DNA of 64,000 nucleotides from Micrococcus flavus (GCF_014204815.1 NZ_JACHMC010000001.1:1736001-1800000), one strand, 5' to 3'; numbered from the stretch's first letter, positions 45,800-55,221 are shown. The notes: generated from the letters alone by a model not told the origin. Numbers and translations are program-made.

Positions 45800-46762
45800 T
45801 CAGATGGCCCGTTGCGCACGGTGGGGGTGGGCCCGTCCGGCCTCGGCCGCACCCTCCACCTGGAGGGCGATGAGTCGACGGGCGAGCCCCCGGGGCAGGT
45901 GGTCCGCGACGGCGTCGATCAACGCACTGGAGCGCGTGAGCGTGGCTTCGGTGGTGCCCAACGCCACCAGGCGCACGGCGGCACCCCACGCGCCTCGGGG
46001 AGCACCGATGGTGCCGAGCGGTGCCGCCCCGTGCTTGCCCACGAACAGGTTCCGCGCGGCCGTGCCGTGCAAGGCCCGCACCGCCTTCGAGTGCGTCGTC
46101 ACGGCGGCAGCGTGGTGCCGCGTCTCCAGCTCGGGACGGATCACCACCGGATAGCCTGCCGCGTGCAGCCGGTAGCCGTAGTCGATGTCCTCCCACCCGT
46201 ACTGTCGGTAGTCCGGGTCGTAGCCACCGATCTGCTCGTGCAGGGCACGGGGGACGGACACGTTGCCTGCCCAGTGCCGCCACTGCTGATCCGCCGGCAG
46301 CGCATACGCGTGCTCGCGGTGCAGGACGTCCTGGGCGTCACCGTAGGCGCGCTGATACGGGGTGGGCTCCAGGACGTTCACATAGAGTCCGATCGCCCCA
46401 CCGGGTCCGTCGTCGTGCGCGGCCACGTGGTCCCGGATGTAGTGGGGTCCGGGCTCCAGATCGTCGTCCGCGCGGATGAGGATGCGGCCGGACGTCGCGT
46501 CGGCACCGGCGTTGAGTGCGGCGACCCGTCCGCGGTTCTCGCCGAAGACGGTCCAGCTCAGGTCCAGGACCGGATACTCCGCGGCCAACTGGGCGAGCAC
46601 CGCTTCCGACCCGTCCACATCCCCGTCCACGACCACGTGGACCTCGAACGGCGGGGCGTCCTCCTGCGCGGCGAGGGCGCCGATCAGGCGCGGCAGCCGC
46701 TGGGCTCCGCCCCGGCTGGGGACGATCACGCTGGCCTCGGGGGTCAGGGGCGTCTCGGTCAT
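45800..46762 (-). CDS. GT2-family glycosyltransferase
   Basis: 320 residues. ASVIVPSRGGAQRLPRLIGA, VVVDGDVDGSEAVL, AALNAGADATSGRILIRADD (DDD metal site) and GGYDPDYRQYGWEDIDYGYR are the usual family-2 blocks. The C-terminal part (about 220-320) is helical without clear membrane spans. The start ATG at 46762 follows the preceding gene by 16 bp. It belongs to the long leftward operon. Confidence 0.87.
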   Translation of the reverse strand: MTETPLTPEASVIVPSRGGAQRLPRLIGALAAQEDAPPFEVHVVVDGDVDGSEAVLAQLAAEYPVLDLSWTVFGENRGRVAALNAGADATSGRILIRADDDLEPGPHYIRDHVAAHDDGPGGAIGLYVNVLEPTPYQRAYGDAQDVLHREHAYALPADQQWRHWAGNVSVPRALHEQIGGYDPDYRQYGWEDIDYGYRLHAAGYPVVIRPELETRHHAAAVTTHSKAVRALHGTAARNLFVGKHGAAPLGTIGAPRGAWGAAVRLVALGTTEATLTRSSALIDAVADHLPRGLARRLIALQVEGAAEAGRAHPHRAQRAI

Positions 46763-46778
46763 GAGTCCTCCGCAGGTG

Positions 46779-47816
46779 TCATAGGGACAGGTCGTCCAGG
46801 AGCTCGGCGACGGCGGCGCGGCCGGCCTCGGGTGAGAACAGCGACGCCCAGCGGCGCCGCTGGGAGTGGGCCACCGCGCCCAGATCGCCCGCGCGCACGG
46901 CCTGCAGGCGGTCCGCGAGCGCGGCAGCGTCCTGCTGCGGAAAAACGAAGGGGTGTTCGCTGCCGACCACCTCGGGAACGGCCCCCGCATCGGAGGCCAC
47001 CACCGGAACGCCCGCGGCCATCGCCTCGGCCGTCACCAGGCCGAAGACCTCGGCCCACTGCGACGGCACGGCCAGCACGTCCACGGAGGACAGGAACTCG
47101 CTGGTGTCCTGCCAGCCGAGCACCTGGACGTCCTCACCCGCCGCCTTCAGGGCAGTGGCAAGCCGCTCGGCCTCGTCCTCCGCCACGAACCGGCTCTCCC
47201 CCGCGACGCGGAACACGAAAGCACCCGGGTCGGTCTTCCGCAGCAGCGCGGCGGCCTCCAGCAGGGTGACGATGCCCTTGTCCTCGGACAGCCGGCCGAG
47301 GAAGCCCACGGTCACCGGCTCATCGGCATCGCGGGCCCGCCCTGCCTGTGGCGTCGTCGGACCCGGAACCCAGTTGTGGAGCACGCGGGCCCCGCGGATG
47401 CGGTCCGCCGCGAACCGGGAGGGCGCGAGGACCGCGAGTGCGCCGGGACGCGCCAGGGCGGAGAACACGCGCAGAAGCGGCTTCTCGGGCACCTGGTGCA
47501 GGTGCACAATCCGGCGCGGCCGGCCTGCCAGGGCCGTGGCCGGCAGCAGCCCGTTGCACCAGGCGACGTCGTCGTCGCCGCGGCCGCGGTCCCAGGCCCG
47601 GAGAGCGCGCAGGTACCCCAGTCGTCCGGGCCCACCCACGCGGACCACGTCGAAGCCGTCCGCGGCCAGACGATCGGCGGTCTCGGCCGGGTGGGCAGGA
47701 GCCACGACGCCCACGTCCCGCCCCAGCTCGCGCAAGGACGTGGCGAGATGGTGCAGCATCACCTCGCCGCCGCCCACCTCGCCCTGGTTCGCCAGGATCC
47801 AGATGCGACCGGTCAT
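46779..47816 (-). CDS. GT4-family glycosyltransferase
   Basis: 345 residues. IWILANQGEVGGGEVMLHHL shows the GT4 N-terminal glycine loop; VGFLGRLSEDKGIVTLLEAA and QWAEVFGLVTAEAMAAGVPV are the donor-binding blocks. ATG at 47816 overlaps the upstream glycosyltransferase stop by 4 bp (ATGA), so both are translated together. Acceptor unknown. Confidence 0.88.
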   Translation of the reverse strand: MTGRIWILANQGEVGGGEVMLHHLATSLRELGRDVGVVAPAHPAETADRLAADGFDVVRVGGPGRLGYLRALRAWDRGRGDDDVAWCNGLLPATALAGRPRRIVHLHQVPEKPLLRVFSALARPGALAVLAPSRFAADRIRGARVLHNWVPGPTTPQAGRARDADEPVTVGFLGRLSEDKGIVTLLEAAALLRKTDPGAFVFRVAGESRFVAEDEAERLATALKAAGEDVQVLGWQDTSEFLSSVDVLAVPSQWAEVFGLVTAEAMAAGVPVVASDAGAVPEVVGSEHPFVFPQQDAAALADRLQAVRAGDLGAVAHSQRRRWASLFSPEAGRAAVAELLDDLSL

Positions 47817-48943
47817 CCCGAGGTCTTCCCCACCCGGCGCCCGAGCACCTCGAGGGTCGCCTCGGCGGTGGCCCGGGCCATCGTCTCCACGTCGCCCACG
47901 CGCACCTCGCCCGGGCCGTCGACGGCGGCACGCATGACGGCGTCGGCGATGGCCGCCGGCGTGGTCTCGTGGACGAGGCGCTCGGGCGGCAGGATCTCCC
48001 CGTTGCCGCCCACGTCCGTGGCGACGGCGGGCAGGCCGGCCGCGGCGGCGTCGAGCAGGGTGTAGCTCAGGTTCTCCCACGCGGAGAGCTGCACCAGCAC
48101 GTCGTGCTCGGCCATGGTGCCCCACGGCTCCACGAAGCCGGGCAGGTCGACCGCGTCCGCGACACCGAGGGCCTCGGCCTGGGCGCGCAGCGCCGCCGTG
48201 AGCGGCCCCGTGCCGGCCAGCGTCACCCGCGTCCCGGGGTCGCGCTCCAGCAGGGCGGGCAGTGCGGCGATCAGCCGGTCCAGGTTCTTCTCGGGGGCCA
48301 GCCGGGACAGGGACAGGATCCGCAGTCCCTCCCCCGGTGCGCGCCGCTGCCCCGCGGCCGCGGCGCGCACCGCGGGCACGTCCACGCCGTTGCGCACCAC
48401 GGTGAGGGGCACCCCCGCACCCCACTTGCGGCGGAGGACGTCCGCGGTGGACTGGGCGACGGCGATCACGAGGTCCGTGCCGCGCAGCCGGGCGCGGTGC
48501 GCGGTGTTCTTCACCCGGGCCGCGGCGGCGCGGTTGTACAGCCCGTCGTCCGGGGCGATCCCGTGCTCGGTGCTGATCAGCGCCGGGGCACCGGCCCGCC
48601 GCAGGGCCCGCTCCGCGCCCAGCGCCGTGAAGGCCGCGAGGTCGGCGTAGGCCAGGTGCGTGTGGACCGCGGCCGGGCGCAGGGTGCGCACCGCCGTGCG
48701 GAGCGTGCGCACCGAGGCGGCCAGGCCGGCGTCGGGACCGAGGTGCCCGGTGAACACCGCCGCGCCCTGCTCACGCAGGCGCTCGGCGAGCGGGCCCTCG
48801 GGGCACAGCACCGCCAGACGCAGGCCGGGCAGGCCGACGCGCGCGACGTCGAGGACATGCCGGGCCACGCCGCCGAGGTCGGCGACGGGCACCACCCAGA
48901 GCGTCAGCGGGGCCGGGGTGGTCGTCGCGGCCTCGGGGATCAC
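47813..48943 (-). CDS. GT4-family glycosyltransferase
   Basis: 376 residues. LWVVPVADLGGVARHVLDVA, VHTHLAYADLAAFTALGAE, LISTEHGIAPD and LRILSLSRLAPEKNLDRLIA give the GT4 pattern, ending with WENLSYTLLDAAAAGLPAVA. GTG at 48943 overlaps the upstream NeuB-fusion stop by 4 bp (GTGA), fixing the start. Placed in the nonulosonate operon, so it may act on the same oligosaccharide; inference. Confidence 0.88.
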   Translation of the reverse strand: MIPEAATTTPAPLTLWVVPVADLGGVARHVLDVARVGLPGLRLAVLCPEGPLAERLREQGAAVFTGHLGPDAGLAASVRTLRTAVRTLRPAAVHTHLAYADLAAFTALGAERALRRAGAPALISTEHGIAPDDGLYNRAAAARVKNTAHRARLRGTDLVIAVAQSTADVLRRKWGAGVPLTVVRNGVDVPAVRAAAAGQRRAPGEGLRILSLSRLAPEKNLDRLIAALPALLERDPGTRVTLAGTGPLTAALRAQAEALGVADAVDLPGFVEPWGTMAEHDVLVQLSAWENLSYTLLDAAAAGLPAVATDVGGNGEILPPERLVHETTPAAIADAVMRAAVDGPGEVRVGDVETMARATAEATLEVLGRRVGKTSG

Positions 48944-51183
48944 AGCCACTGCTCCAGGCGGTCCAGGGCCGTCCAGAAGCCCTCGCCGTTGTTGATGTGA
49001 CCCTGCCAGATCTCCGGGATGAAGCTCACCCCGGGGGCCAGGCGGTCGAGCTGCTCGCAGAGCACCGGCCAGTCCACGTCGCCCTCGCCGATCTGCGGCC
49101 CCTCCCCGTCCACACCGGTGGCGTCCACGAGGTGCAGGTGGATGGTGTGCGGGGCCAGCTTCTCCACCATCTCCGAGAAGGGGATCCCCAGGAACGTGGC
49201 CGAGAGCTTGGAGTGGGAGATGTCCAGGCACAGGGGCACCCCCGTGGCCTCCACGAACGCCACGGTGTCGTCCGGGTCCATGAAGAGGTTGTGGTACTGC
49301 TGACCGCCCATGAGCCACGGGAACGGCGGCAGCGTCTGCGCGGCGATCCGGATGCCGGAGGTGTCCAGGCGCTGCACGGCCTCGGCGATGCGTTCGTACT
49401 TCGGCAGCCGCTCCTCCGGGCGGATGTGCCGGTCCAGGGTGAACCCGCCCATGGTGATGACCATGATGGGCTCCTCCTCGTTCGGGAACCAGCGCTTCAG
49501 GTCCCGGGTGATGTCGATCGTGCGCTGCACCTCGGCGATCGAGCGCTCCCACACGGCGTCGTCGTCGCTGGCCAGGTCCACGAGGAAGTCGCCGGAGAAG
49601 ATGTCCGGCAGGTGGGTGGTGAAGCCTCCCGGCATGGGCTCACGGAACACCGAGTCGATGTCGATCTCGAGGTCCTTGTAGGAGAAGTGGAACTCCAGGA
49701 AGTCCGGGGTGCAGTCCTTCGTCAGCGCCTCGACGTCGTGGTACCGCACCGGCAGGCCCCAGGGGCGCCGGAACTCGAACTGGCGCCCGGTGGGCACCGT
49801 GTCCGTGAGGTCTCCGGCGAAGAAGAAGTCACCCTCGGCCATCTCGCGGTGCAGAGTGCGGCCGACCAGGCGCGGCAGCTCGTTGGGCTGCAGGCCACGG
49901 CCCGGGGACTTCACGGTCACGTCGTCGGCGGTGATCGTGGCGCCGGCCTGCAGCGGACGGGCCGCCACCAGGGACTTGGCCAGGTTGATGCGGTTCATCG
50001 CCTCGCCCGTGGAGACCACGCGCTCGCCGGCCACGCCGATCGACTCCTCGATCTCGCGGGTCTGCCGCACCATCTGGGCGAACTCCTCCGGCAGGAGGGA
50101 GACCTTGTGGTCGTTGCCCTCGAGGGAGCGGTCCACGGTGAAGTGCTTCTCGATGATGGATGCCCCGCGCGCCACCGCGGCCAGCGCCACGTGGAAGCCG
50201 CGCTCGTGGCCGGAGTAGCCCACCGGGGCCTGGGCGATCTCCGCCAGGCGCTCCAGGTAGGCGAGGTTCACGTCCTTGTACGGCGCTGGATAGGTGGACT
50301 GGGCGTGCAGCATCGCGAAGGGGACGCCGAGGGAGCGCACGAGGGCCACGGACTCGCGGATCTCCTCCTCCCGGGACATGCCGGTGGAGAGCACCATCGG
50401 CAGGCCGGAGGCGGCCGCGTCCCGCAGCAGACCGTGGTTCGTCAGGTCCGCCGAGGCGATCTTCACGCCGTCCACCGGGTACTCGCGCAGCACCCGCATG
50501 GACGGGGCGTCCCACGGGGTGCACATCAGGGCGACGCCGGCGTCCCGGACGTGATCGAACACCCGCACCATGTCCTCGACGGACAGGGAGAACTTGGCCA
50601 GCTCGTCCAGGGTGCGCTGCGCGCCGAGGTCCTCGCCCGCCGTCGCGGCGCCGGCCTGACGGTAGAGCGCGTCCATGTCCCGCAGCTGGAACTTCACGGC
50701 GTCCGCGCCGGCCTCCACCGCCAGGTCCACGAGACGGCGGGCCAAGTCCACATCGCCCTGGTGGTTGTTGCCGATCTCCGCGATGAGGAACGCCGGGTGG
50801 CCCTCGCCCACGCGGTGCGCGCCGATCCGCAGCTCCTGCTCGCGATCGATTGCGATGGCAGCCAGCCGGCCGCGCTCGTCCAGCAGCGGCAGGTGCGCCG
50901 CGCCCGTCGGGAGGGCCTCGCGCATCTGATCGGCGGACGCGCTCAGCGGGGCGGTGGCCGGGGAGCGGTGCGCCGCCTCGGCGGCCGGGGCGTCCAGGGA
51001 CGCCTCCGGGTGCGTCAGGAGCCAGCGGCGGAAGTCGCCGTCGGTGAGGGAGCCGACGAGGAAGCCGTGGGAGTCCACCACGAACACGATCCGCTCGCGG
51101 TTGTCCGTCATCTTCCGGAGGGCGGCGAGGAGCGAGTCCTCCGGGAACACGAGGTAGGGAGTGAGGGTGCGTTCGATGATCAC
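48940..51183 (-). CDS. CBS + NeuB-type nonulosonate synthase + SAF + TIM-barrel sugar-isomerase-like fusion
   Basis: 747 residues. About 1-118: a CBS-domain pair (SLLAALRKMTDNRERIVFVV, VGSLTDGDFRRWL). About 130-370: an N-acetylneuraminate synthase domain condensing phosphoenolpyruvate with an N-acyl sugar (FLIAEIGNNHQGDVDLARRL, EKHFTVDRSLEGNDHKVSL). About 397-458: an SAF antifreeze-like domain (NRINLAKSLVA, ITADDVTVKSPGRGL). About 475-747: a xylose-isomerase/AP-endonuclease-2-like TIM barrel (LCLDISHSKLSATFLGIPF, HLHLVDATGVDG). No NeuC-type epimerase is in the window. GTG overlaps the CMP-sugar synthetase stop (GTGA). The fusion may couple substrate preparation, synthesis and regulation. Confidence 0.9.
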   Translation of the reverse strand: MIIERTLTPYLVFPEDSLLAALRKMTDNRERIVFVVDSHGFLVGSLTDGDFRRWLLTHPEASLDAPAAEAAHRSPATAPLSASADQMREALPTGAAHLPLLDERGRLAAIAIDREQELRIGAHRVGEGHPAFLIAEIGNNHQGDVDLARRLVDLAVEAGADAVKFQLRDMDALYRQAGAATAGEDLGAQRTLDELAKFSLSVEDMVRVFDHVRDAGVALMCTPWDAPSMRVLREYPVDGVKIASADLTNHGLLRDAAASGLPMVLSTGMSREEEIRESVALVRSLGVPFAMLHAQSTYPAPYKDVNLAYLERLAEIAQAPVGYSGHERGFHVALAAVARGASIIEKHFTVDRSLEGNDHKVSLLPEEFAQMVRQTREIEESIGVAGERVVSTGEAMNRINLAKSLVAARPLQAGATITADDVTVKSPGRGLQPNELPRLVGRTLHREMAEGDFFFAGDLTDTVPTGRQFEFRRPWGLPVRYHDVEALTKDCTPDFLEFHFSYKDLEIDIDSVFREPMPGGFTTHLPDIFSGDFLVDLASDDDAVWERSIAEVQRTIDITRDLKRWFPNEEEPIMVITMGGFTLDRHIRPEERLPKYERIAEAVQRLDTSGIRIAAQTLPPFPWLMGGQQYHNLFMDPDDTVAFVEATGVPLCLDISHSKLSATFLGIPFSEMVEKLAPHTIHLHLVDATGVDGEGPQIGEGDVDWPVLCEQLDRLAPGVSFIPEIWQGHINNGEGFWTALDRLEQWL

Positions 51184-51956
51184 AGGGCGCCTCCCGGGGT
51201 GCTGTGGGTCGGGACGGAACGGGGATGGGTGAGGTCGGAGCGGGACTGCAGGAGCTTCTGCACGGCCAGGTACTGGTCCATCTGCTGCTCGGCGAGCGCG
51301 AAGTCCAGCTCCGTGTCGATGTCCACCCCCTCGAGGTCGTCCAGTTCGAGCAGCGCGATGCGCCCGCCCAGCCGGTTGTGCAGCTCGTCGTAGACCCACG
51401 GCCGGGTGACGTACAGGGAGCCGTTCTCCCGATAGCGCAGGTCCGTGCGGTCCATGTCCTGGCGGCGCTTGCGCCCGTCCACGGCGTAGTCCGCGATCGG
51501 GGCCGCCTCCGGGTCCTCGGCGTGACGCCACAGGAACGGGGAGACCGGCACGACGCCGACCACCGAGTCCACGCCCGGCTCGCGCAGGCGTGCCACGGCG
51601 CGGTCCAGGGTGCCGGGCAGACGCAGCGGGCTGGTGGCCTGCAGCAGCATGACGGCCTCCGGCTCGACGCCCCGGGCGCGCTCCTGGGCGAGGGCATGCT
51701 CCACCACGGGCTCGGTGGGCGTCTCGTCCTGCGCGAGCTCCGCCGGGCGCAGGCCGGGGACGTCCGCGCCGTACTTGCGGGCCACCTCGGCGATCTCCTC
51801 CGAGTCCGTGGAGACCACCACGTGGAGGTCCTCCGCGGCCTCGAGGGCCGCCTGGACGGTCCATGCCAGGAGGGGGTGCCCGCCGAGCATGCGGATGTTC
51901 TTGCCCGGCAGGCCGCGGGACCCGCCGCGGACGGGGATGACGCACAGGATGCTCAT
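51180..51956 (-). CDS. CMP-nonulosonate cytidylyltransferase (NeuA-like)
   Basis: 258 residues. Activates a nonulosonic acid with CTP. CVIPVRGGSRGLPGKNIRML, the QATSPLRLPGTL region and YRENGSLYVTRPWVYDE match the CMP-KDO/CMP-NeuAc synthetase fold; DDLEGVDIDTELDFALAEQ is the C-terminal helix pair. ATG overlaps the upstream gene stop (ATGA), and its own stop overlaps the NeuB fusion, so synthase and activator are made together. Whether the sugar is sialic, legionaminic or another nonulosonate cannot be told. Confidence 0.92.
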   Translation of the reverse strand: MSILCVIPVRGGSRGLPGKNIRMLGGHPLLAWTVQAALEAAEDLHVVVSTDSEEIAEVARKYGADVPGLRPAELAQDETPTEPVVEHALAQERARGVEPEAVMLLQATSPLRLPGTLDRAVARLREPGVDSVVGVVPVSPFLWRHAEDPEAAPIADYAVDGRKRRQDMDRTDLRYRENGSLYVTRPWVYDELHNRLGGRIALLELDDLEGVDIDTELDFALAEQQMDQYLAVQKLLQSRSDLTHPRSVPTHSTPGGAL

Positions 51957-53170
51957 GCGGGGTCCTTCCAGACGTCCTCGGCGATCGCCGCGGCCGGATC
52001 CGGCGTCGGCGCCACCAGCGGCGGGGTGGGGGCGGGGCCGGCGGCGCCGTCGCCTCCGCCCGGGGTCCAGCGGGCGATCCCGTAGCGGTCCCAGAACTCG
52101 GTCAGCCACGCGGGCGGGTCCGGGTGCACGGCCCAGGCCGGGCGCCCGGCCTGCGCCGCCTCCAGGATGCCCGTGGAGAACACGGCGGCCACGGGCCCGG
52201 TGGCCTCGGCCAGCGGGGCGCCGGAGCGGTCCACGGTGATCCCCTGCCGCTCCCAGCGGGCGTGCTGGCCGCGGGAGAGCCGGTCCCGCTCGGCCGGGTG
52301 CGGCCGGTACGCCGCGCCCGTGACGCGGATGTACTGCTCCGCTGCGGCGGCGAACGCGCGGCGGGGCAGCTCGGCCCCGTGCAGCTGGCCGAGGAACACG
52401 CCGGGGCCGTCGGTGGAGGCGGGCGCCGGGGCAGCGGCGGTGTCCTGGCGGGCGGCCTCGAGCAGCGCCGAGCCGACGACCACGGTGCGCACGTCCGCGC
52501 GGTCCTGGGTCCACCAGTCGGCGTCTCGCTGCGTGAAGGCGTAGAGCGTGACGTCCCGCGGGACCGGCGGCGTCGAGACGGCCAGCAGGCCGTGCTGCAC
52601 CACGCCCACCCGGACGCCGCGCTCGCGGGCCCAGCGGACGGCGGCGCGGCCCGCGGGCAGGTACTCCCCCGCCACGAGCACGCGGCGCAGCCCGACGAGG
52701 CACTCGGCCACGTCCGGGTCCGTCGCGGGCACGGCGGTCAGGCCGGTGTGCCCCGGCAGGTCGGAGGCCAGCTGCTCGGCGACGTCGGCGGGCATCACCC
52801 AGCCGATGCCGTCGAGGACGCGGGCGACCGCGTGCGGAGCGTCCCCCGAGACAGCCGCGCGGCCCTCGGCGAGCGCGGCCACGGGCGCCACGAGGGCGGC
52901 CCGCTGGGTGGGCCCGGCGGACTCCACGGCCACGAGCGTGTGGACGTCCCCGGCGGGCAACAGCACCCGCAGGCCCGCCTCCGGTGCGTCCGGCGACCGG
53001 CGCACGGCGGCCCGCGCGGTGCGCACGGCGTGCGCCGCCCGGCGGCTCAGCGGCCAATGGGACCGCTGCCACCGGGACCATCGGGGCAGGTCCTCGGCCC
53101 GCCAGAACATCGGCGGGGTGGGTGAGCCGGCGGAGGGGCGCGGCGTCGTCGTGGTGTCCCCGCCGCTCAC
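51953..53170 (-). CDS. Putative GT-B-like capsule glycosyltransferase, family unassigned
   Basis: 405 residues, soluble. No family is certain. Features of GT-B capsule-type enzymes are visible: VGVVQHGLLAVS (HG motif), AYRPHPAERDRLSRG (HP motif of polysialyl- and CDP-glycerol-type transferases) and AVFSTGILEAAQAGRPAWAV. Its place right before the CMP-sugar synthetase suggests it could move the nonulosonate onto the glycan (inference). GTG at 53170 overlaps the CgeB-like stop (GTGA); a GTG nine bases upstream is possible. Pro- and Ala-rich C-terminus. Confidence 0.65.
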   Translation of the reverse strand: MSGGDTTTTPRPSAGSPTPPMFWRAEDLPRWSRWQRSHWPLSRRAAHAVRTARAAVRRSPDAPEAGLRVLLPAGDVHTLVAVESAGPTQRAALVAPVAALAEGRAAVSGDAPHAVARVLDGIGWVMPADVAEQLASDLPGHTGLTAVPATDPDVAECLVGLRRVLVAGEYLPAGRAAVRWARERGVRVGVVQHGLLAVSTPPVPRDVTLYAFTQRDADWWTQDRADVRTVVVGSALLEAARQDTAAAPAPASTDGPGVFLGQLHGAELPRRAFAAAAEQYIRVTGAAYRPHPAERDRLSRGQHARWERQGITVDRSGAPLAEATGPVAAVFSTGILEAAQAGRPAWAVHPDPPAWLTEFWDRYGIARWTPGGGDGAAGPAPTPPLVAPTPDPAAAIAEDVWKDPA

Positions 53171-54228
53171 ACCCACCACTCCTGCGCCATGGCGGCCCGG
53201 TGGGCAAAGGTGTGCTCGGCGTGGGAGCGGCGGCGGCCGGCCGCGCGGATCCGCTCGCCCCAGGACGGCTCAGCGACGACGCGCTGCGCGAGCTCCACCA
53301 GGTGGTCGGCGTCCTCGAACACCAGGACCTCCTCGCCGGGCTCGTAGAACTCCGCCACATCCGGGCGGTCCACGAATTGCAGACCGCCCATGCCGGGCAC
53401 CTCGAAGGTGCGCATCGCGTGCCCGGCCTGCAGTCCGTGCACGTTGATGGCCGCGGCGGCGGCCGCCTGCACGGCGTAGGCCTCCTCCAGCGGGATGTCG
53501 CGCTCAGCGGGCAGGTCCGGGCGGCGCAGCTCCCACGTGCGCAGCCGGTCCACCGGGTGGTGGCTCCATTGGCGGCCGTAGGCGCGCACGGGCACGCCGG
53601 CCTGGGCCAGGCGCTCGAGGAGCTCCACGCGGTTGGGGTAGCGCGAGCCGACGAACACGACCTCCTCGCGGCGGTCCAGGCGCGGGACGGCGAGGTCCGG
53701 GTCGAACCCGTTGGGCATGTAGTGGGCGTCCACGCCCTGGGCCGCCAGCGCCTCCGTCTCCGAGCGGGCGTAGCTGAGCACGGGGCCCACCTGGCGCAGG
53801 AAGTCCGCCGAGTAGTCGTGGCGGTGCAGGTCGTCGTAGAGCCACAGCATGCGGGGCACGCCGAGTGCCTCCACCTCGTCCCAGAAGGCGTCCCCCAGGG
53901 AGTCGCCCTTGATCACCAGCACGCGGTCCGGGCGGGCCTCACGCAGGGCGGCCACGGCGCGGTCGGTGTCCCAGGCCACGCGGGCGGCCGCGCGGTCGAT
54001 GCCCGCCTTCTGCGGCAGCTCGAGGAGCGCCTTGTTCCGCAGCTTCATGGCCGGGGTGGAGTACGCGTCGTACGTGTGCACCGTGACGTCGAAGCCCTGC
54101 TGCGCCCAGGCCGCGGCGATGGAACGGTGATACCCGTGGAAGGCGGGCGAGACGAGCAGGAGACGCTCGACGCGCCGGCCCGGCGCGCCGCCGGCGGGAG
54201 CCGGGAGGGTGTAGCCGCCGGCGCTCAT
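53167..54228 (-). CDS. CgeB-family glycosyltransferase-like protein
   Basis: 353 residues. The opening LLLVSPAFHGYHRSIAAAW, the LVIKGDSLGDAFWDEVEALG and MLWLYDDLHRHDY region, and the C-terminal INVHGLQAGHAMRTFEVPGM followed by YEPGEEVLVFEDADHLVELA are the diagnostic CgeB/DUF3880 plus Glyco_trans_1_2 layout. Such proteins are glycosyltransferases in spore-coat or envelope modification. The ATG overlaps the GT2 stop by 4 bp. Confidence 0.85.
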   Translation of the reverse strand: MSAGGYTLPAPAGGAPGRRVERLLLVSPAFHGYHRSIAAAWAQQGFDVTVHTYDAYSTPAMKLRNKALLELPQKAGIDRAAARVAWDTDRAVAALREARPDRVLVIKGDSLGDAFWDEVEALGVPRMLWLYDDLHRHDYSADFLRQVGPVLSYARSETEALAAQGVDAHYMPNGFDPDLAVPRLDRREEVVFVGSRYPNRVELLERLAQAGVPVRAYGRQWSHHPVDRLRTWELRRPDLPAERDIPLEEAYAVQAAAAAAINVHGLQAGHAMRTFEVPGMGGLQFVDRPDVAEFYEPGEEVLVFEDADHLVELAQRVVAEPSWGERIRAAGRRRSHAEHTFAHRAAMAQEWWV

Positions 54229-55154
54229 CGGTGCGTCCCCTTCCAGATCAGGTCCCGTTCCGCGCGGAAGACCGCAGCGGCGTCCACGTCCGTGCCCCGG
54301 GCCTGGCGGATGCGGTTGACGGCGAAGTTCACCCCGGTGGCGGCGGTGAGGGCCGCCTTGAGGGTCCGCGGGTGGCCGAACGTGCGGGCGTACCGGAAGC
54401 GGGAGTCCACCAGCCAGCTGCGGCGGCGGAGCGGGTCGGAGGAGCCGTGCAGGCCGTGCACCACACGGACGGACGGCACCACGATCGAGGGGACGCCGGC
54501 GTCGCGGAGGCGGCGCTGCAGGTCCACCTCCTCGGAGTTCATGAAGTAGTCCTCGTCGAAGCCGCCCACCGCACGCACCTGCGCCATCGGCAGGAGCAGG
54601 ACGGCGCCCATCACCCAGTCCACCGGCGTGGGCGCCTGGGCGCGCGCGGCGGCCACGTCGTGGCCCACGGCCTCGTGCAGGGCGGGCAGGTGGCGGAAGC
54701 GGGCCAGCGGGGTGAGCCACTCCACCACCTGATGCCCCACCGTGGGGAAGTGCCGGCCGGACCACTGGGGCGTGCCGTCGTCGTTGACCACTTGCGGGCT
54801 CACCACGGCGGGCTGGTAGGGGGCGGCGGCGGCCACGAGGGCGTCGATCTGCTCACCCGTGATCTCCGCGTCCGAGTTGAGGACCAGGGCCAGCTCGGTG
54901 GTGACCTCGGCCAGGCCTGTGTTCACGTTCGCCCCGAACCCGCCGTTGCGCTCGCGGCGCACCACGCGCAGCGCGTCCTCACCGGGTGCGGGCAGCGGGT
55001 AGGGCTCCGGGGAGGCGTCGTCCGAGACCACGACGGCGGCCACGGACCGCCCCGGAGCGGCCAGCAGCGCCTCCACCAGGGCTCGGGTGGGGTCGGGGTC
55101 CCCGTAGTGCGGGATCACCACCGTCACGGGGGCGGCGGAGTGCGGGGCGGACAT
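54225..55154 (-). CDS. GT2-family glycosyltransferase (rhamnosyltransferase-like)
   Basis: 309 residues, first gene of the leftward operon 55154-44678. VTVVIPHYGDPDPTRALVEA, VVSDDASPEPY, NGGFGANVNTGLAE and LVLNSDAEIT (DxD type) are typical of rhamnosyltransferase-like GT2 enzymes (WbbL/RfbN group), as is GGFDEDYFMNSEEVDLQRRL. With the rml genes in the island it may transfer rhamnose; inference. ATG at 55154. A perfect TATACT -10 lies upstream at 55222-55227. Confidence 0.87.
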   Translation of the reverse strand: MSAPHSAAPVTVVIPHYGDPDPTRALVEALLAAPGRSVAAVVVSDDASPEPYPLPAPGEDALRVVRRERNGGFGANVNTGLAEVTTELALVLNSDAEITGEQIDALVAAAAPYQPAVVSPQVVNDDGTPQWSGRHFPTVGHQVVEWLTPLARFRHLPALHEAVGHDVAAARAQAPTPVDWVMGAVLLLPMAQVRAVGGFDEDYFMNSEEVDLQRRLRDAGVPSIVVPSVRVVHGLHGSSDPLRRRSWLVDSRFRYARTFGHPRTLKAALTAATGVNFAVNRIRQARGTDVDAAAVFRAERDLIWKGTHR

Positions 55155-55221
55155 GGCTGAGAGGCCTCCGGACGGGGATGGGTGCGGGCGTGCCGGAGCG
55201 CACGGGACACTCCATTCGTCC

